The notes under the pieces: generated by a model
Seen by the model: only the letters and a program-made list of their open reading frames with translations
The model's database searches: none
Told to the model about the DNA's origin: nothing
In this document: positions 44,864 through 56,344 of the stretch, in pieces
Layout of the letters: the number at the start of each line of letters is the position of its first letter
Numbering within the stretch: position 1 is the stretch's first letter
Program-made: the position numbers and the translations under genes
NCBI GenBank assembly: GCA_008638375.1
Contig: CM018043.1
Coordinates: 41,486,066 to 41,550,065 of the forward strand
Length of the DNA: 64,000 nt
Direction of reading: 5' to 3'
From: Nyssa sinensis
Taxonomy: Eukaryota; Streptophyta; Magnoliopsida; Cornales; Nyssaceae

Positions 44864-46021
44864 ATGGTAAACACCAGAAGAAACGTGAGGAATTCAAATG
44901 ACAGACTCGACCGAGTTGAACATATTCTGGAGGCAATGGCTCAGAACATAGCTAACATGCAAGCACAAGTCAGAGCGCCACAACCGGTGCAAAATCCTGA
45001 GCCACAACCAAATCCAGGACAACCTACTGAAACAGTCAACACGACGAGTTATAAAACGTTCCAGGGTTTTAAACCCCCTAGATTTGACGGTCTAGATACG
45101 ACAATCGATGCAGAATCATGGGTTCGGGAGATGGAACGTATATTTACGGTTATGACATGTACTGAGGAGCAAAAGGTCTCTTTTGCTACTTTTACCTTTA
45201 AGGATGGAGCTCATGAGTGGTGGCTGCTGGAGAAAGAAAGGGAGCCGCCAATGACCTGGACAAGATTTCTAGAAGTGTTTTATGAAAAATACTTTCCAAG
45301 GTCATTGAAAAACCAAAAAATAGCAGAGTTTGCAGTTCTAACCCAAGGAACAATGACAGTGGCGGAATACGAGACTAAGTTTATGAGATTAGCCCGATTT
45401 GCACCCCACATGGTCCAAACTGAAGATCTGAAGGCTAGGAAGTTTGAAGCTGGCCTCAAGGATAGTATCAGATACCGACTTGAGCCATTCGAACTCCCTA
45501 CATATAATGCAGTAGTAGACCGTGCTAAGATTTTTGAGAGAGCGGGTAATGCCTTATCTCAAAAGAAGGACAAAAATAAAGTAGGCGCCACTTCCCAACA
45601 AATGAAAAAGACGAAGACAGGAACCAAGAGTATGACTACTGTCAATGATAAGAGTGACGGTAGCCAGAAGTCAGGAGAGATTCCTACCTGCCCTACTTGT
45701 CAGAAGAAGCACTTTGCACCCTGTCGACTGTATTCAGGAGTCTGCTACAGATGTGGCCTACGTGGGCATCTTATCAAAGATTGTCCCCAAGGAAGTTCAG
45801 CTGTCAAGGAGCCTACCGCGATAGCTTCATCTACTACGCCCCAAGTACAGGCTGCAACTACTGAAAAACCAGGAGGAGGCAAAGAACCTATGAGGTACGG
45901 GCGAGTGTTCAACATATATTCTAATGCTGCACAACCTTCAACATGTCAATTAGGTACATATCTTAATGCTTACATTACTGCATATAGACTTGTAGCTTAT
46001 TTTCAACTACTTAACACATGA
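44864..46021 (+). CDS. gag: Gag polyprotein of the gag-only element
   Basis: Gag forms the particle and packages RNA. I prefer the start MVNTRRNVRN at 44864 (385 codons) over the upstream ATG at 44846, because the first six codons include an acceptor-like TTTTTCAG. A coiled-coil-prone N-terminus (DRLDRVEHILEAMAQNIANM) is followed by a Gln/Pro-rich stretch, then a retrotrans_gag-type capsid domain (about 75-210; ESWVREMERIF, EWWLLEKE, YFPRSLKNQK). A CCHC knuckle, CYRCGLRGHLIKDC, lies near 294-307, with a CPTCQKKHFAPC motif just before it. The protein ends shortly after GRVFNIYSNAAQPST, where protease would begin in an autonomous relative. The frame has no lesion, in keeping with a young insertion. 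Confidence 0.93.
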   Translation: MVNTRRNVRNSNDRLDRVEHILEAMAQNIANMQAQVRAPQPVQNPEPQPNPGQPTETVNTTSYKTFQGFKPPRFDGLDTTIDAESWVREMERIFTVMTCTEEQKVSFATFTFKDGAHEWWLLEKEREPPMTWTRFLEVFYEKYFPRSLKNQKIAEFAVLTQGTMTVAEYETKFMRLARFAPHMVQTEDLKARKFEAGLKDSIRYRLEPFELPTYNAVVDRAKIFERAGNALSQKKDKNKVGATSQQMKKTKTGTKSMTTVNDKSDGSQKSGEIPTCPTCQKKHFAPCRLYSGVCYRCGLRGHLIKDCPQGSSAVKEPTAIASSTTPQVQAATTEKPGGGKEPMRYGRVFNIYSNAAQPSTCQLGTYLNAYITAYRLVAYFQLLNT

Positions 46022-46100
46022 ATGTGATAGACCAAAATAACGTAAAGAGGCTAGAACCCCAGAAATAAGAACACTCGAGTTTTGAGGACAAAACTATTTT

Positions 46101-46112
46101 AAGGGGGGAAGG
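46101..46112 (+). other. Polypurine tract
   Basis: AAGGGGGGAAGG lies one base before the 3' LTR (46114) and would prime plus-strand DNA synthesis. The 46022-46100 stretch before it looks like a remnant of the 3' end of pol and carries no ORF. Confidence 0.9.
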
Positions 46113-46113
46113 A

Positions 46114-49100
46114 TGTAACACCCCGACCCTGATTAAGTAATGATTAGTTACTAATCATTTATCCGAACCAAACATAAAGAATTAAGAAGCTAACCTAATT
46201 AGGAGTTGACTGAAAGAAACCGCGTCGAAAAATAAGCTACAGAATGAAAGTTAGGAAGAAAACAGTGAAACTGCATTAATGCGCAGCCAAACAAGGCCTA
46301 AGCCCGAAATAGGGGAAAAAGACCAAAAATGTGGCCAAGAGGATTTGATCCCTTGACCAACCTAGGCAGAATTTGGTTTACCAAAAAATTACCAACTAGG
46401 CTAGGAACCTCTTTGTGCATATATATGCAAAGATATATATATAAATAGCAATCAGATTTGACCTCTCCCCAAAGTGACCAATAGCCAAACATGCAACACC
46501 TCAGCATTACATCATGCTATAGCCATCATGCCTATAGTCTCATGATGAAACCTCTCTCCCAACCAAATTGCATGCAAAATAATCATGCATTTGGGGAGAT
46601 GAAAGGGGCAAGAGAAATGTAAGATATGTATACCTCCATATATGCATTCTCCATATGTGCAGATCTGAAATTAGAGAGTGTTGATATACTGTTTATAGAG
46701 AGGGAAAGTAGTGAGAGAGAGAGAGAAATCCTAGAGGGAGAGTGAGAGGTACACAAGTTGTATACCTTGGTGAGCCATTGAAGGAGCTTGAGGAGGCCAA
46801 GGAACTGCACGGGGGAGGATCCAATCCAGCTCTTGAAGCTTCTGCTTGAGCACAACCAGTGAGGAAACCACTGTACACGTGAGTTATTCAAATTTTCTTT
46901 CAGAAATTCTCTTGGATTTAAGCTACTGTTTTATAGCTTTTCAGGACTGTTAATGCATGTGTAGTAATTTAATAATGAAACTGGGTTGCTTGTGATTGAA
47001 ATGGACCTACGAAACTGCCCAAACCATGAACCCGTAGCTAAAACGCCATTAATGGAGCTTGAAGTTGCAGGTCTGATCCGACCTCAACCACATGGACTTT
47101 TAGTGGTCAATACATGAAATAGACCATGGTAGGACCTAGAAAACTACCACCCGCGACCCCAGAACCTAGTTTAAGGCCCTCAAATTTCAAACTCTAGCCA
47201 CGGGTTTAAAACCCAATTCTTCAAGAAAAGCGACCAAACTAAAATATGAGAATGGGGACTTGAACCCCATGCTCTGTAGGTCACGACACAGCAGATTTCA
47301 TAGGAAACGGACCTAAAATGAAGGAGCTAGAACAAGTTGCAGGTTCGGGTATTCAAGCTTAGACCGAACGATTGGGTTGGTTTTAGAGTATCAAAATAAT
47401 GCCAAAATGTCTCTTAAACATTCGGTAGCCCATATCATCTAAAAACAGAGATCGAATCAGCTTAAAAAGTCACGAAATAGAAAAAGAAAAATCTGCAAAT
47501 TAGGGCTACAGTGTGTAGAACGGTGGGGAAGATGATGAACAGTACGGGTCGGGCATGGACCGGGTTCGGGTCGGGCCCCGACCCGACCGAGAAACGGATA
47601 AAACCCATAAACTGTACTGCGTCGTTTTGATGCTGTTATTTCAAAATTTTAAATTGTGGGGCTGACGTCAGCCTGACGTCAGCACATTACCTTGAACCGG
47701 ACTGGACCGGTCTGGTTCAGTCGCATGCTGACTGAACCGTTTGGTTCAGTTACAATTTTCTGGTATTTACAAAATGACCCCAACAGTTCTAGGAAATTCA
47801 ACTCTGCCCCAGATTTTGGAATTTTATTCCATTTATGCCCCTGATAAATTAATAAATAATAAATTAAATTATTTAATTAATTTATTAATTAAATAAAAAT
47901 GACCAAATTACCCCTAGGTCATAAATAAGTCAAACGGAGTCCGAATAAAGTAAATGAATAGTGAATTTTGACTATTTTGGATGTTCCGGACTCAATGGTG
48001 TGGTCCGTTTTACGAGACGAGGCTTCAAAAATTACGATACGTTAAAGTACAAATTACCAAATTGCCCCTAATGTAACCGATGTCCAAATAAGACAAGTTA
48101 TTAGTGTAATCTTATTTTCTTGGGCCTTCTGAGATCAACAGTGAGGTCCGATTCACGAGACGGGACTCCGAAAAATATGACGCGCGAAATGACCAAACTA
48201 CCCCTATGGTACCCGAAGCCCAAATGAAACTAAAAGATAGTCTATTTTGACTATGTCGGACATTCCAAACCCAACGGTGAAGTCCATAACACCAAAATAG
48301 GTACTGAAAATTTAGTCGCGTATAAAATAAAACTCATCAAGTCACCACGAGTTGACTAGTAAGACCAATCCTAGGAAGTTAGGATACGTCAGGCCTAAAA
48401 TTAAATGAAAGAGCATGAATAGGTAACGATTTAAGGTAAATGTGAAGTTAACAAGTTCTTTATAATTTTCTTAGGAAATACAAAGGAAAGGGAAAAGCCC
48501 ACCAGTAGTGCAAACCCGGGGAATCAAGGTGAGTAACCTCACATTTGAAGTGGAGATTTAATTCCACGGATTTGAATGATGTTTTAAATATCAAATTCTC
48601 TCTTTACACAATTCCGTTTTAAATATTCTGTTATGACATGCTTCCTGAATAATTTACTACTCTTCTTTGAGATATACTTCTGCATGCTTAAAATTCCGAC
48701 TTCAAATGTTATTGTATATCCTGAATTTACATGTTTCACGTATTTCAATACCCTATCATGAGATTATGAACTGTATGTTTTGAATGCTTTTAAATGCATC
48801 CACACGAAGGAATTATGGGTTAAATGCTTTTAAATGCAAGATAAATTGTGCATAAGCACCACGGATTTCTATCGGGTTTCTTAGGAACCCAACTACGATA
48901 CGAATAAATGCCAGGTAGCAGGATCTAATCCCCCAGGCATATGAGATATCTCCACGAAAAGTAAAATGGGAATCTGGTTCGAAACGGATTCTGTTAATGA
49001 AAGTGATAAGGTGTGTGTTGAAAATGGAAGCAGGCTTTTTCCTCATTTTCACCATGCATATCTACACGATTTGAAATTCATATACTTTATTTCGAAAGTA

Positions 49101-49784
49101 CAAGTTAGCTTGAATACTTTAATGTTTCAAAGCCATTGTTTAAAGAATGCATGTACTCTATGTTCTAAGTATACGAGCAATTGGTAGTGAGTATTTTACA
49201 AAATTCTCACGAGCGAAACCACTACCAATTGAAACCCATGACAGATGTTAGAATTACTCACTGGGCTTTTCGAAGCTCACCCCATTCCCTAACATTTTTC
49301 AGGTGATGACGATGGGTGGACCCTTGCCCAATTTGGGGAGAAATGATAGGCAGCTCCATTAGGATTCTGGAGATATTTTTGGGAAGTATTAGGGCCTATG
49401 GTTGGTCGAATTTTGATGTCGTACTTTTGGACAATTATGTATTTAAGCCCAAGAGGCAACCACATATGTACTTAAGCCCTTGAGGCATTCGAATATGTAT
49501 CATGTATAAGACTTTAATTTTTAGTATGCTCTGATGTGATTATTCATGTGTACCGCTATGAAGAGCGACAGTACCGGACGGCTGTGCGAAAGTTTTTAAA
49601 GGATTTTTATAAACAAAAAAATAAAGAAGAAAAAAAAAGAAAAGGGTTTTTCACGCTTCCGCAAATCAAGGCCGCACCGCTATTCGATACCGTCGCCCAT
49701 GTTTTGCCTTGCCCTCAGGCTTCCGGGCCTGAAGGCGGCGGTTGCGATCCGAGATCCGCACAGGGTGGGTTTCGGGTCGTGACA
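46114..49784 (+). repeat. 3' LTR, 3671 bp
   Basis: This is nearly identical to the 5' LTR (offset 5413 before and 5411 after the AG-repeat difference). The same internal signals are present. It ends GTGACA at 49784 and is followed by the target duplication CTCAA. Confidence 0.95.
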
Positions 49785-50124
49785 CTCAAAAGGGATTCAG
49801 GACTCAACTTCCAATAGACATCTCCAGTTTACTTGGTCTTTGCCTGATAGCATATTTAAAGTGTAATATTTTTTGCTACTTGGGGTTGGGAGCTCTTCTG
49901 TTTTATGTATGCTCTTCCTTTCCCCTAACTTGCCCGAGGGTATGCCCTCATGTTTTGTTTTCTTTTTCTTTGTTTAGTTTTTTCTTTTTTGTTGCTTTTG
50001 GTCGGGTGCTCTTCTGTTTGTAGAAGTCCATCATTCCTCTAGCTTGTTCGAGGGTATGCCCTCTTGATCTTGTATTTATTCTTTTCTTTTTATCTATCTT
50101 ATTTTCCTATCAAAAAAAAAAAAA
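49785..50124 (+). mobile_element. LINE 3' end, right part (continuation of 39061-40700)
   Basis: After the duplicated CTCAA the LINE continues AAGGGATTC, the end of ORF2, the 3' UTR with two GAGGGTATGCCCTC motifs, and an A tract at 50112-50124. Joining 40700 to 49790 restores the sequence seen at 7965-8000. Confidence 0.93.
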
Positions 50125-50125
50125 G

Positions 50126-50490
50126 TACAAGGTAAAGACCAAGTACACTGGAGATGTCTACTAGAATTTAGAGGGAGTGAGCATGCCACAGAACATGTCC
50201 TGAGTTTGAGCTATGATGGCATTTGGATTTTTCTTGATCTTTGTGAACAATCTGCTATTCCTTTCTCGCCAAATGTTGTAGATTGTGCAAGGTAGAGTAA
50301 GTTTGCCTAGAATAGAGGAGAACGACTTGCCTTTGAAAGTGTTGGTGGCCCAAAGAACAGTTTGCTGCTAGTCCCCAGTAGGGCATGGAAAGCCACTTTT
50401 GGAAAGCAAATGGGACCATATGTTGGAGGTGAAAGAACAAGAGAAGAAGAGGTGGTTGTGACTCTCATTTTCTCTCAAACAGAAAAGACA
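50126..50490 (-). repeat. Right copy of the ~360 bp flanking duplication
   Basis: It matches 38703-39060 in sequence and start point, directly after the LINE A tract. See the left copy. Confidence 0.8.
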
Positions 50491-53400
50491 TTTGGGATCG
50501 TGACCAAGATTCGAAAAGAAAAGGCAGTCCTTGGTCCTTAGACTGTTACGAATGGCCATCCAAAGAATAAACCTAGCTCGGGGAATAGCTTTAGCATGCC
50601 AAACAAGCTTCCATCAATTTACTTGGGGATTACGGCCTCGCAAAGTATCCCATGCTAAACTGATGGAGAAGTCCCCATTTGAGGAAGGATTACCAAATTG
50701 CCTTGTCTTCTCAAAGAGGGGAGTGAAGAAGATTAGGAGGCATGCCATTCTTTAGGTCCAACAGATGAGGAGAATTAGCAATAGGCTAGTTCCAGCGATT
50801 TTCAAGAATGATGGAATTCACTGTAGCAACTCTTCCAAGACCTGAATGATAAATAACCCTTTCCCCCATGTTGTCATAGATGGAGCCATTGGGGAGCCAA
50901 TAGTCAAACCAAAGAGCCCATTCCCGATGGAAATTTTGATGTGCGGTTTGAACAATGGTCTGAATTTAATCATTTTCCTCCAAGCCCACGAGTAAGATTG
51001 GGGGCATTTGACCTCCCAGAAGCTTTTGCCTTTAAGAAGATTGTAGCGAATCCACTGAACCCAACGGGAATTTGAGGGATTTTGAAATAGGGCCCATATG
51101 AGTTTCCCCAAAGCTGCTTGGTTCCAATCAACAAGCTTCTTAATCCCAAAGACCCCCTTTATTTCTAGGACAAGTTACATCTTCCCATGCAACTTTGGAA
51201 CCAGAAAAGATGAGATGGTTGCCACTCCAAAGAAAATATCTTATTGCTTGCTCAATCTGATTCACCACATTTTTTGGAAGAATGAAGTGGGAAGACCAGA
51301 AAACTTGAATGCTAAATAGCACAAACCTGATCAACTGAACCTGACCTGCATAGGAAAGAGATTTTGTAGACCAATGGGTGATCTTACCGATGATGCAATC
51401 AACTAAAGATTTGCAATCATGAGCTTTCAACTTGGTAGAGATCAAAGGAACTCCAAGGTAACGGATAGGGAGGGAGCCTTCAGGGAAGCCAACTTGATCT
51501 ATAATATGTTGCTTAAGGTTGTAATCCACACCTGAAAGGAAAATGTTACTTTTGGAGGCGTTGTGGAGGAGGCCAGAGAAGGAGGCGAAAGTGTCAAGCC
51601 CTTCCTTAAGGATAGAAGTTGAGGCAAGATCCCCATGACAAAAAAACATGATATCATCAGCAAAGCAAAGATGAGTCAACTTAGACTTATGGCATCTCCA
51701 ATGGTGCTTAAATTGAGGGCCAGCCGACTTCCGATGAAGTATCAAAGAGAGAACTTCCATAACAATCACAAAGAGATAGGGGGAGAGAGGGTCCCTTTGC
51801 TTTAAGCCCTTAGCCCCGGGAAAATAACCTTCCAACTCACCATTAATGACAACTAAAAATCGAGATGTAGAGATGCAGCAGTAAATCGAGTCAATAAATA
51901 GCTGAGGAAATTCCATAATGCTCAAAGTGTTAATAATAAATTCCCACCGCACCGAATGAAAGGCTTTTTTAAGATCAATTTCCATTGTGGAACGAGGAGA
52001 GCCTAAGTTCTTGTGGTAATTATGCATGAGTTCTTGGGCAAGAAGGATGTTGTCGCTGATATTCCTGCCTCGAATAAATGCAAATTGAGATGGATCAATG
52101 AGACTAGGGAGAACTTTCTTGAGATTGTTGGCCAGGATTTTGGAGATAGTTTTGTAGATGGTGTTATAGCAAGATATAGGCCGAAAGTCATGAACAAAGG
52201 AGGGGTTAGGGACTTTGGGGACAAGGGCAATCGCCGTGGCATTTAGCTCTTTTAGGAGGGTTCTGGAGGAAAAAAAATTTAGACATAGTAGCAATGACCT
52301 CAGGTTTAACAATATTCCAAGTTTTTTGAAAAAATGATTATTAAAGCTGTCAGGGCCAAGGGCTTCGTTGGGGTGGAGGCTAAAGAGAGCTTCTTGGATT
52401 TATTCTTTAGAAACAGGGCATTGAAGGGTATTGAAGAAATAAGAATGTAGGTGCTTTGGGATAAAGCTTTCAAGAGGTTGCTTACCTGGGTACTGAATGG
52501 GACTTACAGTTCCAAGGAGATCATGATAAAAGTTGACAATGGAGCTCTGGACCTCTTTTATGTCATCAATTCTTTGACCATTTGCATTAAGAAGGCTGAC
52601 AGTCTTGTTTCGGTTCCTTCTGTTATTCATAGATTTGAAGAAAAATGAGGTGTTTTGATCGCCTTCAAAAAGCCATTGAACTCGGGATTTTTGCTTGGCA
52701 AGACTTTCCTCACTTCTAAAAAGAGAATAATAGAGGTTGTGAGTTTCTTTTTCCTCCTGAACAAGTCTCCTATTCCCAAGATTCCTCTCAATGAGGTTTT
52801 GGATGTCATAGAACTTGTTACGAGCTTTTTGGACTCGAGAGGTGATGTTATTGAATCTTTGCTGATTGAGGTCCTTAAGAGCATATTTAACCTTCTTAAG
52901 CTTTTGGCAACAAATAAACATGGCTGTACCTTGAAAGTAGGTGCTCCATTCTTGCTCTATAGTAGGAAGAAAATTATCATGGTCAACCTAAAAATTGAAG
53001 AATTTGAAAGGGATTTTGCTCTTCTTCAAAGATATGCTGGATCTGATAATAATTGGGGAGTGATCAAAAAGGCCAAGGGGTAGGAATTTAGCCTCAGCGG
53101 CTGGGAAAGCCGCAAAACCAGTCTTGGTTGACTAAAGCTCTGTCAATTTGCCTTTGGATCGTGTGGGGAGCAGCTTGACCATTAGACCAGGTGAAGAAGC
53201 GCCCAGAAAATCTTAAATCTTCAAGCTCTGCATTCAAGAAACATGTGTTACAATCATCCATAACAGTTGGCCAGTCATAGCTACCACCTCTTCTATCATA
53301 AAGGTAACGTATTGCATTGAAATCTCCAAATATAAGCCAGGGGGGACCCTTGGAGATAGAGGCCTGGAGGTAGATGTCTTGCCATAAATCATTTCTTTGA

Positions 53401-53745
53401 AGAGGGAAATTTGAGGCATAAATAACATAAATGATCTTGGGGACTTTTGTGTCCCGAACTGTAATATTCCAAGGAATGGCTTGATTGGTAGCACATGAAG
53501 GGTTAATCTGCAACATAGCGTTATTCCAGCCAATCCATATTCTCCCAAAGGCCGAATGGGGATAGTTATGCAAAAAGGACCATCCGAGGATGAGGGAGTT
53601 AGCCGTAGCATCTTTAGAAGCTTCCTTAGTTTTTGTCTACAATGCCAAAAAAACAGATTGAATAATCACGGACAAAAGAACGAATTTCTCTCTACTTAGA
53701 GGGGTTGCTGTTCATACCCCTTATATTCCAGCATGCAAAGTTCAT
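50126..53745 (-). pseudogene. LINE ORF2 (endonuclease, RT, zf-RVT), minus strand
   Basis: The endonuclease starts at 53745 (MNFACWNIRG) and is readable in pieces (DFNAIRYLYDRRGGSYDWP, WIGWNNAMLQINPSC). RT is open over 51140-52312 with CFADDIMFFCHGD. In the conserved RT block GLRQGDPLSPYLF this copy has GLKQRDPLSPYLF, so G is replaced by R. zf-RVT appears at 50368-50559 (CLFCLRENESHNHLFFSC). Frameshifts and stops occur near 53640, 53075, 52400, 52270, 51145 and 50700. The last ORF2 codons are cut at 50126. Confidence 0.87.
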
Positions 53746-56286
53746 TGAGAAAAGGAGGGAGCCGAAACCTGATGTTCCCTTTTCCTATAATATTTTCCTA
53801 TTACGTCTTTGCTTTTTAAGCTGATTTCTTTTGTGATTGCTACCAATATCTACTTCGTCAACTCTGGCTACTTTGTCCACTAAAGGATTAGATTCGGGAG
53901 TAGTCGTGGATGTGGAGCTGCTTATCTCGTATAAGGAACTTTCAACTTGTAAGGAAACACATGATTTAGATTCCTTTGGAAACAGAAAAGAGTCATGGTC
54001 GTCATATTGCAGGGAGAGATAGGGATTAAGATCCTTGGTAATTTCAATGTCCACTACTGGATTGGAAGGATAGTGAGGGAGGACTAGTTGCTTAAGAACC
54101 AGACCCTCAATTGTTACACCATCGCTAGGGGAACCTGTGTGAGGTATGTCAAACTGCGGAGTTTCAGAATGGGAAGTCGTTTGTCCTTGTTCCGTAGCGG
54201 GGTTTTCAATGTGGGCAGCTTCTTGGGCGTTGTCTTCACTTTGAATGGATTTTCCTTTACTTGAAACTACTCTCCATTCACTCGTGCTTGTTTTTCTTAG
54301 GAGCTGTAATAGGATGGTTAATGGCTTTCCCTTCAACACTTTTCATTAAAGGGCAGTTGGCAAGTCTATGCCCAAAGATGTGGTAGTGAGTGCACATAGA
54401 AGGGAGCCATTGATATTCAACAAGTATTTCCACTTTTGAGACGTCAGTTAATATTATATCAAAGGAGTCAGGAAGATCTTTGGTAGCATCCACCTCAACA
54501 CATATTCTAGCATAGTTGATCCTTGACTAATCTTCAGTGTGGGAGTTTGCGTACAAAGGTTTCCCAATGGCACTAGCTACATAGCTACGTCCTTGAGCTG
54601 TCCAAAGCTCATAAGGAACATTAAAGAATTTTACCCAAACAGGGATTTTTGCCACGTCTTTCTTTGACAGTGTCATGCCAGAGTGCCATCTTTGTAGAAT
54701 TATGTGCCGCCCAGAGAAGTGTCAATGGCCTTCTTCAATAATATAGTTAATGGCATGTAGAGAATCAAATTTGAAGAAGAAGAACCCATTGCCATATGTC
54801 AGGGCTTCATTTAATCCTTCTTTATTCCAGAGTTTCTCAGCCACCTTTTTAACCCATAGAAATGGCATTTTCTTGTCAAGAAAATAACCAACCAAAGTAT
54901 TTTCCCAGCCTGGGATACCAGCTTGAACGCCTTCCAGAGGGGGCAAAACAATGATCCTATCACCCTTAATTTGAGGTTGCTTAAATTTCAAATGAAATTT
55001 TTTAGACGTAGAAGGTTTTTGGAAGAGAGAGGTCCAAGTGGGGGTGGACGCAGGTTCAACAGTATGGTGGTTAGATATGGCTGAAAAGTCTCTATTCTGT
55101 AGCAATAGGTTCCGAGGATTACCTGTTTCTCAAGTTGGAATTTTAGACCCTACTGCGTTAGATCGGACAGTAGGCATGGCACCTTTTAGAGTAGCAGCAT
55201 GGTGTAGTACAACTATAGCGACATCAGAGCTAACGTGGGAAGTGTTTGAAACCAATGGGTCAAACCTACTTGCATTGGTATTAGGCACATAGAAGGTGTG
55301 GGTAGGGAGCGCATTAACTTTTTGTAAACAGTTTGGTTTGCATTAACTGTAGCATTGTGGGCAATGTCAGCACCATTTGGGGCTATGGCACTTTTTAGAG
55401 TAGCCGCATGGTGTAGGACAACTGCATCGACATCAATGCTAACGTGGGAAGTGTTTGAAACCAATGGGTCAAACCTCCTTACGTTGGTCTTAGGCACATA
55501 GAAGGTATGGGTAGGGGGTCCATCAACTTTTTGTAAAGTAGTTTGGTGGGCATTAATTGTAGCATTGTGGGCAATATTAGCGCCATTTGGGGCTGCGACT
55601 GTTTGCAAACCAGCGTTAGCTTTTCTAGCCGTTAGAGTTCCAGCACTTTCAGTCATTAGATCATATCTCCTAGCCTCAATGTTTGACATGTTGAAAACTT
55701 GTGACAAAGGAAGGTTTGAACAAGCAGTTGCCCCACTCCCACTGTGCTTAGAGAGAGTTCCACGCGCCACTTGGTGAAGCTGCCCTCTCCTTCTTCCATG
55801 AACACCGTTTCTCTGGGTAATATTGGAGGTAATTATAGCTAGAGCACACATGAAGGAATAGTCAGTTGAGAAGCCCCCAAATTCATTTTCTAAATCAAGA
55901 GCAACTTTGGGGATAAACTCCCCATGCTCAAGACCATTAGCCCAAGACAAAGCCGGAGAAGACTTATCAGTCCTTTGATTTGCAATTGAAGCTTTGGTGG
56001 ATAGGCCAGTTTCTTCATCTTGAATATGTTGTGACGGTTGTTGCCAACACCTTTCATTTACTGCAACATGAGCTCTAATAGTAGCATCATTAACATCAAG
56101 ACGATCCAAAATTGCCCCTGCACAGAAATTGGATATGGGGTTGTTGGGTTTTTCCACGCTAAGGCGTGAAGAAACATTTGCGTTTGGATCTATTCGACTT
56201 GGTTCCTTTGCATGTAGTGGATGGGTTGTGACGGTGGACGCTTGGGGATCATGGAGAATTGCATGTAATGACTGAATGAAAGCCAC
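53742..56286 (-). pseudogene. LINE ORF1 (DUF4283, knuckle), minus strand, disrupted
   Basis: ORF1 starts MAFIQSLHAILHDPQ at 56286. The N-terminal 357 codons (to 55213) are open, ending in a frame change within a 209 bp tandem duplication. DUF4283 follows at 54722-55105 (ENTLVGYFLDKKMPFLW) and 54480-54720. The knuckle reads CTHYHIFGHRLANC, with the second Cys replaced by Tyr. The Ser-rich C-terminal part is open at 53785-54339 and ends in the basic tail. The stop overlaps the ORF2 start (ATGA at 53742-53745). Confidence 0.88.
55178..55595 (-). repeat. 209 bp tandem duplication in LINE ORF1
   Basis: Units start at about 55178 and 55387 (offset 209). Shared blocks include GGGAAGTGTTTGAAACCAAT and GCATTGTGGGCAAT. 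The divergence between units is moderate, so it is not recent. The length is not a multiple of three, and the frame is lost across the copies. Confidence 0.88.
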
Positions 56287-56344
56287 TAAGGATGTAGAAG
56301 CAAGAGAGCAGCCAAGGATTAGGGAAAAACTAGAGAAAGAAGCT

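Larger units (their letters stand above)
40701..49784 (+). mobile_element. Gag-only LTR retrotransposon with 3.67 kb LTRs (young)
   Basis: This is a complete 9084 bp element flanked by CTCAA at 40696-40700 and 49785-49789. It has a 5' LTR of 3673 bp, a PBS for initiator tRNA-Met, a leader with four 61 bp repeats, one gag ORF, a polypurine tract and a 3' LTR of 3671 bp. There is no protease, RT, RNase H or integrase. The internal region is only 1740 bp. The Gag and the long LTRs resemble the Tekay/Del chromovirus group of Ty3/Gypsy. It must rely on an autonomous relative for pol functions. By eye the LTRs differ by three substitutions and one 2-bp microsatellite change. Confidence 0.95.
50126..56344 (-). 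mobile_element. Near full-length LINE, minus strand, lacking its 3' UTR
   Basis: It reads from a 5' UTR remnant (about 56287-56344) through ORF1 (53742-56286) and ORF2 (50126-53745). The 3' UTR and poly(A) are missing: the copy stops at the same base as the left flanking copy (38703), unusual for a LINE because 3' ends are normally kept. It is the host of the plus-strand LINE insertion. Confidence 0.88.
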
